NCBI GenBank assembly: GCA_018105865.1 | Contig: CM030842.1 | Coordinates: 9,664,323 to 9,728,322 of the forward strand | Source: Metaphire vulgaris | Taxonomy: Eukaryota > Annelida > Clitellata > Crassiclitellata > Megascolecidae | DNA: 64,000 nucleotides | Reading direction: 5' to 3' | Shown: positions 1 to 54,365 of the stretch, piece after piece | How positions within the stretch are numbered: position 1 is the stretch's first letter | Layout of the letters: every line of letters starts with the position of its first letter | Program-made: the position numbers and the translations under genes | The notes under the pieces: model-generated | Seen by the model: only the letters and a program-made list of their open reading frames with translations | Databases searched by the model: none | What the model was told of the DNA's origin: nothing

Positions 1-33
1 AAATAATTTCATTACTTACCTTGAAATTTTTAG

Positions 34-41280
<41,247 letters not shown>

Positions 41281-42335
41281 GTTTACTTTATCATTTGTAA
41301 CTAACTCATATGGTGTGCATGCATATGGTGAAGTGGCAAAGTTTTGACTTTATTGTAGCAGCCAAAAAATATGAAATCTGTTAAGATATTGTTAAAATGT
41401 CTACAAAGCTGTAAAAAAATTACCCATTCTGTTCTTATGATCTTGTGTTTATAATTTTCAGGAATACCTAGTACTCTTTATCCTTTGACCATGTAAGGCT
41501 GAAATTTCAGTTTCATAACATATTGGTTATATGCAGTTCTATAGTTGTGAAAATTAGGGATCAAGCAGAATTTGCCTCGGAAAATACTTGGCGTGTGAGG
41601 CAAATACTTGGGTGTGAATAGTTGCCAATAATCAAGCAGAATAAGGCTGCTGTGACACCTGGTTTGTTTAACTGAGCTAGTAGCCAGCATTAAAGTCATT
41701 AAAATCACCCACAATGTGGCCTCGAGTAGTCATCTTCGTCTACCTCTTCCTCTTTCCTTCTCTCTCTCTCCTCTTCTTTCCTCTCCTCTCCTCTCCCCTC
41801 TCCCTGAAAATTGTCTCTTTTCCTCTTCCTCTACCTGTGACAGCAGACACTTTCCTGGCATAGTACCAACATTAGACTAAGGGTGGTCATTTGAGTAATT
41901 AATGTGGCTCCAAGTTGTCATCCCTTCTTCCTCTCTCCTCCCTCTCCCAACAAATTGTCTCTTTGTGTCTCTGTGTCGCTATCCAGGGACTTCTCAATGG
42001 TAACACCTGGGCAGGCAGCCTCAAATGGGTCGATACATACTGAGGCAAATGCTCTGAGGCTGAGTGCTACATCCGCAAGCATTCTGGTTGGATATTTTGC
42101 GTTTAAACATCATTGAAATTTTTTAGCCAGAACACAGTGAAAAATAGGGCAAATAAATATATAAAATAAAAATGAGTTCATTTGAGAAAATCAAATAAAG
42201 AAACTGATAGAAACGAAAAACTGTGCTATTATAACACTTTGGAAAGATATTTACTCATTATTGCTTCATTTAAACTTCCTTATAACTATCACTACCACTA
42301 CTATTTTATTTTAATTTTTTTAATTTGAAATATTT
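41281..42335. other. 3' flank of SMNDC1, no gene
   Basis: The SMNDC1 3' UTR probably starts here. A pyrimidine-rich run (TCTCTCTCTCCTC) lies at 41745-41835, and a near-repeat of its flanks occurs at 41720-41960 ('tcatcttcgtctacctcttcct', 'tcatcccttcttcctctctcct'). No coding signal is seen. Confidence 0.5.
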
Positions 42336-42339
42336 TATC

Positions 42340-43897
42340 TTAATGAATACTTAAAAACTGTAAAGAATAGAAACATTTACAATGTCAGAAACTGTAACAA
42401 CTTATCAGTGCCATTTGCAAGGACAAATACTAGACTCTTTACAATTAATATTAATGACCCTCATATATGGAATAACCTTCCAATATTGATTAAAAATTTA
42501 ACATGTTTAACAATGTTCAAGAATAAGCTCAAACAAATGCTCATTATGCAATAGAAAATTATTAAACCAATTTCAAATATGATATTTCAGTGTATTGATA
42601 ATTCTGTTTTAAATTATATACCAATGTTTAACCTTTTAAAGGGGAATTAAATTTTTTAAGTCATCCCCAAATAGAATTAATTTTGGAAAACTGCGTTCAT
42701 GGGAAAACGTGAACATATACGTTATAAACTTACTATATTTCAGGCTATATAGAAGCTAGAAAGATGCGGTTTGCACTATTGTTGAGCATTTTTATTGCTC
42801 TTTCTATCCATCAGTTTTTAAAAAAATTTTGTAGGGACCACTATACACCCCAAAATCGGACCCCTCCCCAACATTTTGTTAAAATTTTGATCAAAGGTCA
42901 ATAGCAAAACGTCTTCAGTGGTAAACCCTAAATGTGAGCGATAGAGTTCTAGAGGAGTGTAATTGGAACAGAATGGTGCAAAAATTTTGAAGATCGGACC
43001 ATATTTGGGCCATATTATGAATGTTTCATACCCAAGTGCCAATTTGCTGGCTGAAATTACAGTATTTGAACGGATTTTCAATGAAAAAAGAGAACAACTA
43101 AGTATATTTCAAGCTATATAGAAGCTATGAAGAAAGGTTTGCACCATTGTTGAGCATTTTTATTGGTCTTTCTGAACCATCCGTTCCAAAAAAATTTGGG
43201 GTAGGGTCCCCTCTACACCCCAAAATCTGACCATGTCCGACAAAAAATTTTCAAAGCTCAATTTAAAAATTTTCAGCGGTGACCCCCAACTGTGAGCAGA
43301 AAGTTGTAGGGATGTGTAATTGGAACAGAATAGTCCCAAAAATTTTGAAGATCGGACCATATTTGGCGTGATGTTCTGGCCTTTCTAGCCTCCGGCTGAA
43401 GATTTTTCCTATACATTTTCCAGCCTTGGTTATTACACAGCCAATATCTCTTGCATATATAGTCAGTCATTATCTTGATGCGGTGCTGACAATTTTGCTC
43501 AGAAAATGGATGTGAGCTAACTTTCGGTGTTCCACGTTGGAATTTTGAAAATCTGCAGGTCCAAGCAGTACACAGTCAGTCGTTATGGCCAATCTTTAAA
43601 CGGCTAACCCTTGGAAAAGGTTAATATGAATACATTATCTATCTGCTATTATTATACCAAATAGAATAAATTTTGGTTACTGCCTTATGGGATTACTGAC
43701 CCCTTTAATAACCTTATTTCTTCTTATCTTCCAAGTGCAGTATTTATATTATTTCACGACTAGTTAAGAATACTTTTTCCTATGTTAATTTTCTTGATTT
43801 TTTTAAAATTTAGAATTTTTGAAATTACTGTAATTGGAAATATATTCGCTGTATGCAATATGAGTAATGATGAAGGAATAAACTATGTATGTATGTA
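42340..43897 (+). mobile_element. CR1/L2-like LINE 3' end, split by a piggyBac-like MITE
   Basis: 42345-42555 encodes NIYNVRNCNNLSVPFARTNT, then DPHIWNNLPILI and FKNKLKQMLI with stop: the C-terminus of a LINE. The 3' region resumes after the MITE at 43621 and ends in 'aataaactatgtatgtatgt' (about 43879-43897). Confidence 0.65.
42632..43620. mobile_element. piggyBac-like non-autonomous element with inner tandem repeats
   Basis: TTAA lies at 42628-42631 and 43621-43624. The ends are CCTTTTAAAGGGG and, inverted, CCTTTTCCAAGGG. It contains two units (about 42745 and 43110) of the repeat seen at 4790-5437. No transposase. Confidence 0.82.
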
Positions 43898-44539
43898 CAG
43901 GGTGAACAAGTAAAAACTGGACCCCTTTATGATATTTAATATCTCGGCCGCGTGTATAGCGATTTAAATGAAATTTATAGGCCATATACCTGGGAATGTT
44001 TCTGATGTAATTGCCAAATTTCATGCTGATATCTGTAGTATTTGCTGAAATATGGCCAAGAAACTAAAGAGACTCACATTTTGAAATTGACATTGGCATA
44101 TAACGTCGTAATAAAGTGATAAAAAATTATTTTTTTATTTGTTGGCCCTGAAAAGGGGTTCTAGATGATTTGCTACGGGAGCAGGTGCTCAAAATGCCCC
44201 CTCTCAGCCTTCACACATGCTGACAAGCGCTTCTTCACTGACAGTATCGACTTCTTGATCTGGTTCTCAGGCAGACTCTCCCAGATGTTCTTCAGCACCA
44301 TCTTCAACTCCGTGATGTTCTGTGGCTTTGGCTGATACTTCTGATATCTGTCGAGCATGATTCCCCAGACGTGGAAGTCAAGTGGATTTTTATCTGGGGA
44401 GTTGGGTGGCCAGTCATCTTTCTTGATGAAATCTGGACAATTTTGCTCCAGAAAATCCTGGGTCTTGAGAGCAGAGTGGGCAGGTGTTCCGTCTTGCTGT
44501 AATATAAAATCTTCTCCAAGCAAATAAAGACAGTCCTGC
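43898..44539 (-). mobile_element. mariner (DD37D) fragment, second copy
   Basis: TA (43896-43897) then CAGGGTGAACAAGTAAAAAC. The minus strand at 44173-44523 encodes MLGEDFILQQDGTPAHSALK, KDDWPPNSPDKNPLDFHVW and GHFEHLLP with the same 37-residue spacing as 29001-30122. It is cut at 44539, where a LINE starts; the other end is not in the window. Confidence 0.88.
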
Positions 44540-45260
44540 AGCCAATCAAGAAACCGCCGTGCTGAGGATATTTAATGACGTTGTGGATGTGGTCGCGAAT
44601 GGCAGGGTGGCTCTGCTCTACCTTCTTGACCTCTCCGCTGCGTTTGATACGGTGGATCACCAGATCCTTATCCAGCGGCTGGAGAGTTCATACGGCCTCA
44701 GGGGTCGGGTCCTCAGCTGGTTCAAGAGCTACCTCAGCGATAGGACGCAATCGGTCCGGTGCGGCGGTCAAACGTCGGAAAAGCGATTTGTTCAGCATGG
44801 TGTTCCGCAGAGGTCGGTTCTCGGTCCTCTGCTGTTCATTCTCTTCATAGCGGGCTTGAGGAAAATCGCTATCGTGTTCAGACTGACCATGCACGGCTAC
44901 GCGGATGACGTGCAACTGTATTCTTGCTGTCTGCCTGCCGACATGGAAAGACTTAAACTTCGCTTCCTTGATTGCATCATGGCAATCATCATGTGGACGG
45001 AGGAGAACCGCTTGGCCCTTAACCCGGCCAAGACCGAGTTCCTGTGGATGTGCACCCCCCAGGAGGAAGCATCTCCTGATCCCTTCACCGTTCATGCTGG
45101 GTGATGTGACCGTCATCCCCTCAAAGTGCTTACGACTCCTGGGAGTACTACTCGATGAGACGTTGTCGTTCGAGGAACATATCAGTAATGTTATCTGCGG
45201 CTGCTACTATTATATATTTAACTCTAACTATTGTGATCAAAATTTACGTACGCATAGCTA
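44540..45260 (+). mobile_element. L2/CR1 LINE RT fragment (family A)
   Basis: An open frame of 181 codons (44559-45104) encodes LLDLSAAFDTVDHQILIQRL, VQHGVPQRSVLGPLLFILFI and YADDVQLYSC. YADD is intact; GVPQG reads GVPQR. After a frameshift near 45100 the end DVTVIPSKCLRLLGVLLDE follows on to about 45225. It is 5' and 3' truncated. Confidence 0.9.
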
Positions 45261-45654
45261 GGCTTTTTCTACCACGACTAGTACGTACAGTGCGCCGGTG
45301 GCGACTGAGGCAAAACATAGGGTTTTATACGGACGCTATTGCCCGAATGAGTATCGGAACCAATAGTGTTAGGGCTCAAGGTCCAGGCTCGGCTTTAAAA
45401 AATGGATGAGCCTGATCATCGGCTCTCGCAACGTTAGAACCAATAGTTCAATCCGGACATAGTGGTGACAAGCAATTTCAAAAATTAGAAAAATTACTAC
45501 AAGAGCATTGACTATGTCATAATCGAAGTCATCGATGGCAATGGCACACTGATCATATAATAAATCGAGACAGTTTATATTGACTCACTTGTTCTTCGTA
45601 TCCGTACAGGATACAGGACTGGAAACTGTGATTTAAAAAACCTAGGTCCTAGGG

Positions 45655-46746
45655 CAGTGATGGGCACACATTTTTAATCCGAGGGCCGCAAGTGTCTGCG
45701 ACGGAAACCGAGGGCCGCATACATTTTCTTGGCATTTAGAATTCAATTTTTAATAAGTAGCTTCCAAAACGACTTTAACATAGCGTGTTATATACTGTTC
45801 AGTAGGCCCTATAAGTAAATTACAGTGTATTAATAAGCCAAGACTGTCAAGTCAAAGAAAAGTTAGTAAAATAAGCATCAAGTGCCAAAGTGTAAATAGT
45901 TCACTCTAAGTTAGACTACTGCAACTCACTGTTTCACAATCTTCCAAAGGCTTCCATATGTAAACTCCAATCGATTCAAAATGCCTTAGCTCGTGCAGTA
46001 ACTAAATCGCCTAAATTTTGCCACATTACACCATTACTCAAATCTCTCCACTGGCTCAAAATAGCAGAACACATTGAATATAAAATAATATCGATGACTT
46101 AGAACTCACTTCATACATCAAAAAGTGTCTACCTAAGAAATCTGATAATTCCACAACAACCTGGATCTACTAGATCTTCTTCTCATGTAACTCTCCTTCG
46201 ACCTCTGAATCAATCATCTCTCAAAATTTGCAATCGTGCTTTTTCATATGCTGCACCTGAGCTTTGGAACTCAATTCCAATATCCCTTCGCTGTCTACAT
46301 CAAAGCCAAATAACAAACTCTGAGTCACAATTTTCTCCCCTTCTTGCAACATCTCATGTTTTTCTTTCTAAACTAAAATCATTTCTCTTTATAAAATCAT
46401 TTCCTCCATAGCTGTAGCGTCCTGCCCACTCGCCCTTTTTATTAAATGACCCGGCATGAATGACCCACCTTTGGCTATAGCTACTTCATTTGAGATTAAG
46501 CGCATAGGAATAAGGAGCTACTTCAGTGCATCTTTTGAAAGTGCTTTAGAAATTAACGAGATTTTACTTACTTATTTATTTACTTAAATCCAATTTCAAT
46601 GCTAAATTTCCCATTGAGACGTTGTCAAATGTTTCATATCTTTTAAAGGGCCGCACATTAATACAATATTTCTCGATGTCAGGGGCCGCACAAAAAGGGC
46701 TTCGAGGGCCGCATTCGGCCCGCGGACCGCACTTTGCCCATCCCTG
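45655..46746. mobile_element. hAT element with GGGCCGCA repeats, holding a LINE
   Basis: The 8-bp duplication TCCTAGGG lies at 45647-45654 and 46747-46754. The ends are CAGTGATGGGCACACATT and, inverted, CAGGGATGGGCAAAGTGC. GGGCCGCA motifs lie at 45683, 45711, 46650, 46683 and 46708. The hAT's own sequence is about 250 bp at the left and 160 bp at the right. Confidence 0.92.
45905..46587 (+). mobile_element. LINE 3' end (family B) inside a hAT
   Basis: LDYCNSLFHNLPKASICKLQ and the block CNRAFSYAAPELWNSIPISL are shared with 51355-52353 and 60985-61200. One stop breaks the frame near 46098. The tail region 'cgcataggaataaggagcta' ends with (TTACT)n at about 46565-46587. Confidence 0.85.
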
Positions 46747-46754
46747 TCCTAGGG

Positions 46755-48580
46755 TTTTTATGTTTCTTACAAAAACTTGATTTTTAAGAATGAAAAATGT
46801 TAGGTTTTGAGATTTTTTGTTTTTTAGTCGAAAATGACAATCCCATCAGATTTGCGGAACTCTGCAGATAGCGGAACACATGTGCAGTAGCATGCAGTGT
46901 GTGGTGGTGGTCCCGGGCGCAGACCAGTGGGGGCGAAAAAATTGACTCAACAATTTTTTTTGCTCGTCAATACTTTTTACTACATTTTACTACTGCTGTT
47001 GTACCATCTAAAATTTCGCTTTTATGCTCAAATATTAAGATCTACTGTGGCGAATTCCCAGGGGGCAGGATGGATATGCCGAAGTGGAGATGGTAAATCT
47101 TTTAGGAAAGCGCTACAGGGTTTGAAAATAAATAATTAATCCAAGTGGTTGAGTAATCCAGTAATTAGGCTCGTGAATTCGTCGGCCAGTCCGGCCCAAG
47201 TATGTGAATATTCCGTCGTTAATTAAATCCAGTTATCATTCAAGTTTAATCGTTTATTCAATAAAGCACAGAATAATAATAATAATGCAAATAAAATATA
47301 ATAATAATAATAATAATAAGTAATACTTCCAGGATCTGGTACCAGTTCATAATGCAAGTTATGGACAATCAAATTCAGTCAATAATCTCATTCAACGACG
47401 ACAAATGATGATGATTAATCACAACCAAAAATGATAATCAAATCAAGAACTCATAATCACACAATAATTCAAATAATAGCAATCTCAGTCAATATGCACT
47501 CCAAGGGTTAATGAAATGAAACACTTTCATGCTTTCAAACAATCCGAATGCATACGAACGGCAACACATTCATTCTCAGCATATTTCAGCCATTTCTCCT
47601 TCTCAGATTAAGATAAGAGATGAGAAAGTAAAGAGGTTAATTCTTTTATTCTCACACTCACACATTACTGTATACAGTTGACAACGACATTTTCTACCAA
47701 TTGCCAGATAAGTAGAAATACAGCCAACAGCGACATTTTCTACCAACTGTCGGATAAAGAAATATAATTTAATTTTTTTCAACCAACCGCAGATATATAT
47801 AAGCATGCAGCTTAATCATTCAAACGTTCATTTACACTCTAATGTTAGTAGGTTCAAGGAAAAGGGCAGTAAGTGATAGAACTAATGGTTTTCGTAATTT
47901 ACCCACCGGATACACACATATAGACGAGAGAATCAGACAGAGATATCTCTACGCCTACCTTGTTCATCTACGGCTTCTATGCCTACGCCTACTTATGTTC
48001 ATCTATGCCTAGTCATACAACCTGAACGGCTGGTTTAAGCATGCAAACCTGACCCTGCCAGATATAGAAAAGGCAACTAACAGCGGTTTCATGACTGTCA
48101 GGCAGACCTTATACACTCTATGGCGACATCTTCTACCAACCATAGAACATCGAATATTACATATATGCATACATGACATGGACATCTTCTACCAACTGTC
48201 ATCTATACAAATCAAGCATGCAACAACAACAAGTACTAAGGAGCGACATCTGCTATCAGCCGACGGTCAAACAAAACTAATTTAACTCCGACTTATTCAA
48301 CCAAGAGTTAAATCAGTGAAACAAATACAAGTATCCGGTTTCGATTACTCAAACAGAAGTTAGAATTTCAAGAAATAACCAGACAAAGAAAAGTAGGCCT
48401 AAAAGAATAAGTAAAAGTATACTAACACCATCATAGCAATCCATACACTCATGTACTCACGTATCCAATCATCCATGACAACGGTAAAGCATTATTATAT
48501 TTCTCACGTTAATCAACGCAATCAAAAATCAAAGACAAAGAAAATATTTAAGACAAAGAAATCCAAAATGACGACGTGTG
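46755..48580. other. Stretch without genes
   Basis: A (AATAAT)n microsatellite lies at 47275-47325. A loose motif 'gcgacat(t/c)ttctaccaa(c/t)tg' recurs at 47685, 47730, 48124, 48184 and 48243. Nothing else is recognisable. Confidence 0.5.
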
Positions 48581-48584
48581 CAAT

Positions 48585-49370
48585 AATAATAATAATAATT
48601 ATGCACTTCTATAGCACCATTTCTAATACTCAAGGGTATCAATCGATGGTACTTCAAATCCATCAGCAAAAGACCAGGTCATTCCAGAGATCAGTCAGAG
48701 GGAAACAGCAAGACAGACTATGGAGGAAATGCTAATCTGAAGAGATGTGTTTTAAGCCTAGATCTGAAAATGCTCAGTTTTTTGGAAGATCTGACAACCA
48801 GAGGGAGAGAGTTCTAGATTTTTGGCCCAGAAAGAGAAAATGCTCTCTTACCAATTTCAGTGTTTGTTCTAGGTACATTTAACAATGAATCAGCAAATCT
48901 TGTTGAATGATAATGTTTTGGATGGTTTATCATAGATTTTAAATATTGAGGTTGGCCAGACTGCAGAATTTTAAAAACAAGGACACCAGTCTTAAATGCA
49001 ATTCTCTGTTCTACCGGCAGCCAGTGTAACTTTTGAAGGACAGGTCTAATGTGATCATGTTTGTGAGTTTTTGTAATGGCCCGAGCCACAGAATTCTGAA
49101 TCCTTTGAAGTTTTTGTATATTAGATTTGGCCATACCATTGTAAAGGGAATTGCAATAATCAAGCCTACTGCTGACAAGGGCATTGGCAAGAGGAATCAG
49201 AGCAGGTTTCGGCACAAGATCACGAATTCGTCGAATGTCTCTGATTTGAAAATGAGCAACTCTGCTAACCTTATTTATGTGTTCATTAAAAGACAGGTTT
49301 TTGTCAAATATTACACCTAGATTGCGGACAGGCTGACTTTGATTAACTGAAATGTTGTCAAATTTAATTC
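48585..49370 (-). mobile_element. L2/CR1 LINE 3' end, minus strand
   Basis: The minus strand at 48814-49215 encodes ALVSSRLDYCNSLYNGMAKS, SVARAITKTHKHDHIRPVLQ and KLHWLPVEQRIAFKTG, ending RAFSLSGPK(I). The tail is (ATT)n, seen as (AATAAT) at 48581-48598. It is 5'-truncated near 49370. Confidence 0.88.
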
Positions 49371-49375
49371 AGTCA

Positions 49376-50345
49376 ATCAATCAAATTTATTTTTTCTCAA
49401 CATTTCAAGAGTAGATAGCTTAACTATAGTATAAACCATGAATAACTGTATATTTGAACAGAAATATGTTGAATAATTTTTAACATCAAATTTGTGCAAA
49501 TAACAAAAAAGTAATAATCTAGTAATAATAATTAATGAGAATATAAGGTAGATCTAGGTCTTATAGGAAAAAATATATAATAATATATATATGTTTATAT
49601 AGTCAATACTATAATTCGCAGACATATAAAGTACAGAAATCAGTCGAGAAAAAAAAGGGTTGGCCTAAGGGATTTGCATCCCGTAAAGTTGGCCAACCTC
49701 AAAGTTTGTAATTACATGACATATAAAAGTCTTTAAATGATGGAAATTAGGAGTTATTTAGGGATCAAGGAGGAAGTGATTTAGTTTATTGGATGAAAGT
49801 AACCACAGAAAGTATATATAGTCATATTGATTGTATAAAAAGGAGTTAGTACATATAATGTATATTAAAGTTATTTAGTGATCACAATTGAGAATTTATA
49901 TCAATATTAAGAAATTTTAGCCAAGAGAAAGTTAGGTTTGCCATTTTAAAAGAAATATTTTTAAGTTAGTTTTAAATGAGGTTAACTGGTTTAAATTTTT
50001 TAGATCAGGAGGGAGGCTATTCTAAATTCTAGGTCCAGAAAATTTGTTAGTAAATAATCTGGCATTAGTAGATGCATATTGAAGATTGTTACTATTTCTG
50101 AGATTGGGTTTACATTTAATGTTTAGAGTATCAAAAAATTTGTTTACATAGAAAATATTGGGTAAAAAGTTATGAAGATATTTAAATATAAATAAGGCAG
50201 TTTGCTGTTTATATATATTTTCAATTTTTAAAATATTATATTTATTAAATAGATTGGTTGTGTTAGTATAATTCTTTTCTTTAAATATTAGTCTTATTGC
50301 TTTATTTTGTAGAATTTGGATTTTGCCAATAGTTGAAATGAAAAA
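49376..50345 (-). mobile_element. Decayed LINE 3' end, minus strand
   Basis: The minus strand shows GPRI-NSLPPDLKN-like residues near 50030 and a tail of the (ATTG)n type at 49370-49390. Many stops. Confidence 0.5.
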
Positions 50346-50947
50346 ATAAATGAAAGCATGTCCTCAAATTTACTTAAATTAAAAGATGTACCAAGAAGTA
50401 AAAACTCGGTTTTTGAAGGGTTTAATGCAAGCTTATTACTAAACATCCAAGACAGCACAGCTTGGAACAGAAAAAATATTTTTGGATGGGGTTCTGTTTC
50501 AGGCCAGATTGTGGACTCTTATCCCAATTGTTATTATATTTTGCACGGATGGTTTGAAAGCGGGATAAAAATGCAAAACATTGGTGTATACCTCATCATT
50601 TTAGCTTTCACAAAATCCGAGTAATTTCAAGTTTAAAAAGTCAAAAATTACATGCAAATACACAACGCTGCATTTTTTCAGCCCCCTGATGTAAGGCACC
50701 ATTTTCAGTTGGCCGTCGAGGTCATCTAGTAGTCCATGATCTATCAATAGATTTCAGCCACATGTGAAAAGTTGTGTACTTCCTTTCCTTGACATTCAAG
50801 CGGTGTCACTAGACAAAGCGAAACAATTAAGCGTAATGCGGTCAGTCTTGGCCTACGACAGCGACTGAACCGGCCATCGAGGTATCACTGCTCGGCTGGC
50901 AGCGAATTTGACTGATTAATTGTGTAAACAAAGTTCCGTAATTAAAG
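50346..50947. other. Stretch without genes
   Basis: A phrase 'aaaacattggtgtatacctcatc' (about 50577) is close to one at 28653-28690 before the mariner-like end, so it probably marks the same unclassified repeat. No coding signal. Confidence 0.35.
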
Positions 50948-52794
50948 CAGTAGCGGAGCTAGGTTGTCCGGCGCCCTGGGACAAACCATTCTGATGGCGC
51001 CTCTGTAGTGACCGACTTTAGGAGTCTGCCAGACGTTAGGGCAGACCAGCTGTCGAGTGGCCGACCGCCACCACTAGAGGTCGCTACCGCCCGTAGCTGT
51101 AGCAGCTGCGTGGGCAAGCAGCTGCAGCCAGCAGCAGTAGGGTGAGCACTAAGTAGGCTAGTAGTAGAATAGCTGACAGTAAGTAAGTAAGTAAAGTAAA
51201 ATCTCCTAAACTTCTACAGCGCCCCGGAAAGCAGCACAGCAGTAGCTGCTTATTCTTATGCGCTTAATCTTTCTTGAAATAGCTTTAGGCAGGGTGGTTT
51301 GTCGGCCGGGCAAAGGTCAGTGTATCCATGAGGCGGCGGGTCAGGTTGTTATTGCTATGGGGGAAATGACTTTTCGAATAGGAAGGTTTTAAGTTTAGAC
51401 CTAAAGGCTTGAGGAGACAGTGAAGGAATTAAAGGAAATGAAGATTCGGAGCTTATTGTTTGACCATGTCGTAGGCTGCGGAGGGAGGCTGGAATTGAGT
51501 TCCAAAGTTCTGGTGCGTCGTATGAGAAAGCGCGGTTGCAGATTTTGAGTGATGACTGATTTAACGGGCGTGAAAGTGTGAGATGAGATGATGATCGTGT
51601 AGGTCGGGGAGGCTGAGGCGTTAAGAGTTTACGAAGGTAAACCGGTTTTGACGAATGAAGTGAACTGTAAGTAATCGTTATTATCTTGTACTGTATACGT
51701 TCGGATATTTTAAGCCAGTGTAGTGACTTCAGTATGGGTGAAATATGGCAGAACTTTGGTGATTTGGTTACTGCTCGGGCTAGTGCATTTTGAATTGATT
51801 GTAATTTGTTGATGGAGGTCTTTGGGAGGTTATAGTAAAGGGAGTTGCAGTAATCCAGTTTGGAATGGACTATTGAAGTGGCGATTGTGGATGCAGTTTT
51901 GGTGTCGAGGCAAGGACGGAGGCGACGTAGATCGCGAATTTGGGCATAGCAGGATTTCGATAGTTGGGAGATCTGTGATTCTAAATTTAGGGATGAATCA
52001 ATTTTTAAACCAAGATTTTTTGCAGTTGGAGCAGGGGTTATTGTGGTATCTGGAGTCAGGACTAGCTTGGGACTGTCAATTTTTTTAACTTGTTGGGGTA
52101 GACCTATTAAGAGGAATTCTGTCTTGGATGGATTAAGAGCAAGGAGGTTAGATGACATCCATGACGAAATAGACGAGAATGCTGATTCAAGCAAAGTAAT
52201 TGATGTGTCAAATGAGGATGGCGAAAAGGACAGGAATAAATGAGTGTCGTCGGCATAGAGTTGGCGATTCAAGTTGAGGGAATTGATTAAGGATGATAGT
52301 GGTGTGGTGTAGAGACTAAACAATACAGGACCTAGGACGGATCCTTGGGGCACTCCGAAGTTTACGCTATGAGATGATGAGGTTTGTTTGAGACACGAAA
52401 CTTGGAAGGAACGAGACTTGAGGTAAGATTTGAACCAGTGATGAGCTTTGTCGGATATGCCGAACCAGAGGGAGAGTCGCTCGAGTAGAATATTGTGATC
52501 GATAGTGTCGAATGCGGCAGAAAGGTCGAGGAGGCAAAGACCAGTGACTTGTCGGAGACCGATAGCAGTTAAGAGTCTGTCGTAAATGTAGGCCAGGACA
52601 GTTTCTGTAGAGTGATGTTTAGTGTAGGCAGATTAATGAGTGTTATATAGTGAGTTATTTGAAAGATGATCGGTGAGTCTAGAAAGGACGATTTTCTCGG
52701 TAAGTTTTGATAGAAGAGAAAGATTTGATATCGGGCGGTAGTTATTAAGATCTTCCTGGTCAAGGCCAGGCTTTTTTAGAAGCAGACTTGGAGT

Positions 52795-52912
52795 CCTCGA
52801 GGCCGTGGCCTTGGCCTCGAGGCGCCTCGAGGCCAAGTGACGCTGGCCTTGGCCTTGGCCTCGGGATACAAGTCCTTGGCCTTGTGTACTCGAGGCCAAG
52901 CCCTCACACTAT
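52795..52912. repeat. GGCCTTGGCCTCG repeat next to left hAT end
   Basis: CGAGGCC, GGCCTTGGCC and CTCGAGGC units in both orientations, some forming inverted pairs (CCTCGAGGCGCCTCGAGG). Confidence 0.85.
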
Positions 52913-53400
52913 GGAATTAAACATAAAAATCGCGCATTCAAAATGTTGGAAGTGACGAATAATATCTGAACAAAACGTCCTCTGTTCAATCCAAACGGTA
53001 GACCCTGAGAATTCCTGCTAAGTCTAATAGCTTGTAATTATGTTGCTTGCATTGACAAGGCTGACATTGTTTGAAGCGAACATTGCCTCAGGGATTGAAG
53101 TAGGCATTTGGACCAGATAATTGGGTTTCTTGCTAATAAAAGTATTAAAAGGCTTGAACCTAAATGGATATATGGCGTCTAGTTTAGAGCAGTTCTAGAC
53201 TGCGGCGGCTTCACAGAGGGCCAGGGTTTATTGTCTCTAAAGTATAACGGAGACACCTGCGAGGCTGCATCTGCTTAGGCTAAGGAGGTTGTAGACTGAT
53301 CGCACTTGGAAAAGAAACGGTGCCGTAGTGACAGCAATCTCTGCTGCAGGCCTACCTATTGCTATTAAAGTTTGTAAGTAAAAATACGCAAGCAAAGAAT

Positions 53401-53685
53401 ATGGCCACAAATGAGCCTAGCATTTTGAAGTTTGCTTTCACCGATTTCAAAATAATAAATGAAAGAAAGTGGTCCGCGAAATGCAAGCAATGTCGCGAAA
53501 TAATAAGTGAAACTCGAGGAACTTCAAGTGGGTTCAAGAAACATCTGGATATAAAACACGAGACTGGCAAACAGCTACAAAACATCAAAAGGTATTTTAA
53601 TTTTATATTTAAAACATGGTTGGTAGTAGGTACTGGACCCTACTGCCATGGACGCCAATCCACAAGGAGCCAGGGCACCCAATAA
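53401..53685 (+). pseudogene. BED-type zinc finger fragment of hAT transposase
   Basis: MATNEPSILKFAFTDFKI leads CKQCREIISETRGTSSGFKK and HLDIKHE: C-x2-C...H-x4-H of a BED finger. It runs on into unrelated residues after about codon 65. The family uses BED fingers to bind the element ends. Confidence 0.88.
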
Positions 53686-54134
53686 TTCGGGTACGGGCCC
53701 AGCACTTGTTTGTCCCCCAAAATTTCAATATTTTGACGTTTAAGATGCCCAAATCGAGTGTTGGCCCTGATCAGCGCGCGATTTGCAGGGAAAGGGGGGA
53801 TTTTACCCCACTGTCCATGTACATCCCTTCCACTGAGGTGGCTACTGCAGGGCCGTTTTAAGGTCTTCGTAGGCCTTGGGCCCTCTCATATTCGTAGGCC
53901 CTCCTCAACTTAAACCTCCAAGTTGCCAACTACGCAACCAACTGTGGATTAAACTGTAGAGTTTAACACTTCTGCATTATTTCATGACTTCGTGTTTAAC
54001 GGGGGCGTCATTTGGGGGCAGGGGCGTGGCTCCAAGGAAATTAAGAAATAATGTAACAAATAAATAAATAAATGTAAAATGTGCAAAAAATTTGGCAAAA
54101 TGTACCTAAAAATTTGGCCAAAAACACCAAATAT

Positions 54135-54365
54135 CTGCTGGCCTTGGCCTTGACTTCGGACCTGCTGGCCTTAGCCTCGGACCTGCTGGCCTTGGCCTTG
54201 GCCTCGGACCTCCTGGCCTTGGCCTTGGCCTCGGACCTCCTGGCCTTGGCCTTGGCCTCGGACCTCTTGGCCTTGGCCTCGGACCTCCTGGCCTTGGCCT
54301 CGGACCTCTTGGCCTTGGCCTCGGACCTCCTGGCCTTGGCCTCGCCTTGGCCTCGACAGTTGTGG
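54135..54365. repeat. Minisatellite CTGGCCTTGGCCTCGGACCT
   Basis: The unit CTGGCCTTGGCCTCGGACCT, with insertions of an extra TTGGCC, occurs about ten times. It gives long open frames on both strands that do not look like a gene. Confidence 0.93.
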
